DNA of 64,000 nucleotides from Varroa destructor (Eukaryota; Arthropoda; Arachnida; Mesostigmata; Varroidae): assembly GCF_002443255.2 (NCBI RefSeq), contig NW_019211457.1:51791800-51855799 (forward strand), written 5' to 3'. Both the position numbers and the translations under genes were made by a program. Position 1 is the stretch's first letter. Each line of letters begins with the position of its first letter. A model generated the notes under the pieces. It did not search any database. It saw only the letters and a list, made by a program, of their open reading frames with translations, and was not told where the DNA came from. Below, one piece after another: positions 63,661-64,000 of the stretch.

Positions 63661-64000
63661 ATCTCGCCAGCTTTCATAAATATGTTGTACATTTTATTTA
63701 TGTTTATATAAACGGTTAATAAGCATCATTTGTTTATAGCTCGCTGTTAATTTGTGCGACAAGCTCAGTTCGCGATACTTGGGTCGAAGGCGTATGCCCA
63801 GTTTAAATGCTTCGTGGATATATTTGCCGTTAGATCAATGCCTGGAACATCGACCATAGCTAGACTCGTCATTCATTGCTAACAGTCGCTTTAGGTTAGG
63901 TTAGGTTAGCTGTTAGGTTAGGTTAGCTGTTAGGTTAGGTTAGGTTAGCTGTTAGGTTAGGTTAGCTGTTAGGTTAGGTTAGGTTAGCTGTTAGGTTAGG
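63661..64000 (+). repeat. Dispersed repeat with TTAGG/TTAGCTG tail, copy 2 (cut by window end)
   Basis: The 230-bp body (63661-63890) matches 54501-54730 base for base where compared, in the same orientation. The following TTAGG/TTAGCTG array starts at 63891 and runs off the window. Its order of 17- and 22-bp units differs from copy 1, so the arrays change by unit gain and loss. Confidence 0.95.

Noticed and set aside
63891..64000. True chromosome end (telomere)
   Set aside because: The array is interrupted by TTAGCTG and a similar array at 54.7 kb is interstitial; the window simply ends inside it.

Overview
This is eukaryotic, AT-rich, intron-rich nuclear DNA, almost certainly from an arthropod and most likely a mite or another chelicerate. 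The evidence is multi-exon genes with GT-AG introns, many (AT)n microsatellites, TTAGG-type (arthropod telomere) repeats, a secreted serpin, a secreted Kunitz protein, a CYP4-type P450 and a phosphoenolpyruvate-synthase-like (PPS) gene of the kind annotated in chelicerates. The species is inference; no ribosomal or mitochondrial marker is present. All exon models come from reading frames, splice dinucleotides and phase matching. No transcript or database evidence was available.

Left half (1-24.6 kb), four genes that look intact. (1) The 3' end of a plus-strand coiled-coil, proline-rich gene resembling the CTTNBP2 family (1-1064). (2) A complete four-exon secreted serpin on the plus strand (10999-14512), with its last intron inside the reactive-centre loop. 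(3) A minus-strand three-exon BTB-BACK-C2H2 zinc-finger gene (18596-16166). (4) A minus-strand two-exon secreted Kunitz inhibitor with an arginine P1 and a long domain-free tail (24568-23126). Gene-poor, microsatellite-rich DNA separates them.

Middle (24.6-53 kb), gene graveyard. Reverse-transcriptase remnants lie at 28-29.3 kb. A plus-strand PPS-like gene (about 34.84-44.38 kb) keeps many exons and splice junctions in phase but carries at least four in-frame stops and a frameshift. Possible fragments of a second copy lie at 45.7-46.96 kb. A minus-strand CYP4-like P450 (about 53.08-47.72 kb) keeps eight or more exons, yet has a GC donor, a frameshift just before the haem-binding segment and a TGA in the last exon.

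Right end (54.5-64 kb), repeats. Two direct copies of an apparently identical 230-bp sequence, each followed by an array of TTAGG/TTAGCTG units, flank an 8.8-kb block. A diverged partial copy appears at 45.56 kb. Inside the block is a nearly perfect 778-bp inverted repeat (56468-57245 and 61715-62493) whose 4.5-kb spacer holds a dead mariner transposase. No new multigene system could be demonstrated. The points most worth a second look are the PPS-like pseudogene, the telomere-motif-tailed repeat, the long inverted repeat and the serpin loop intron.
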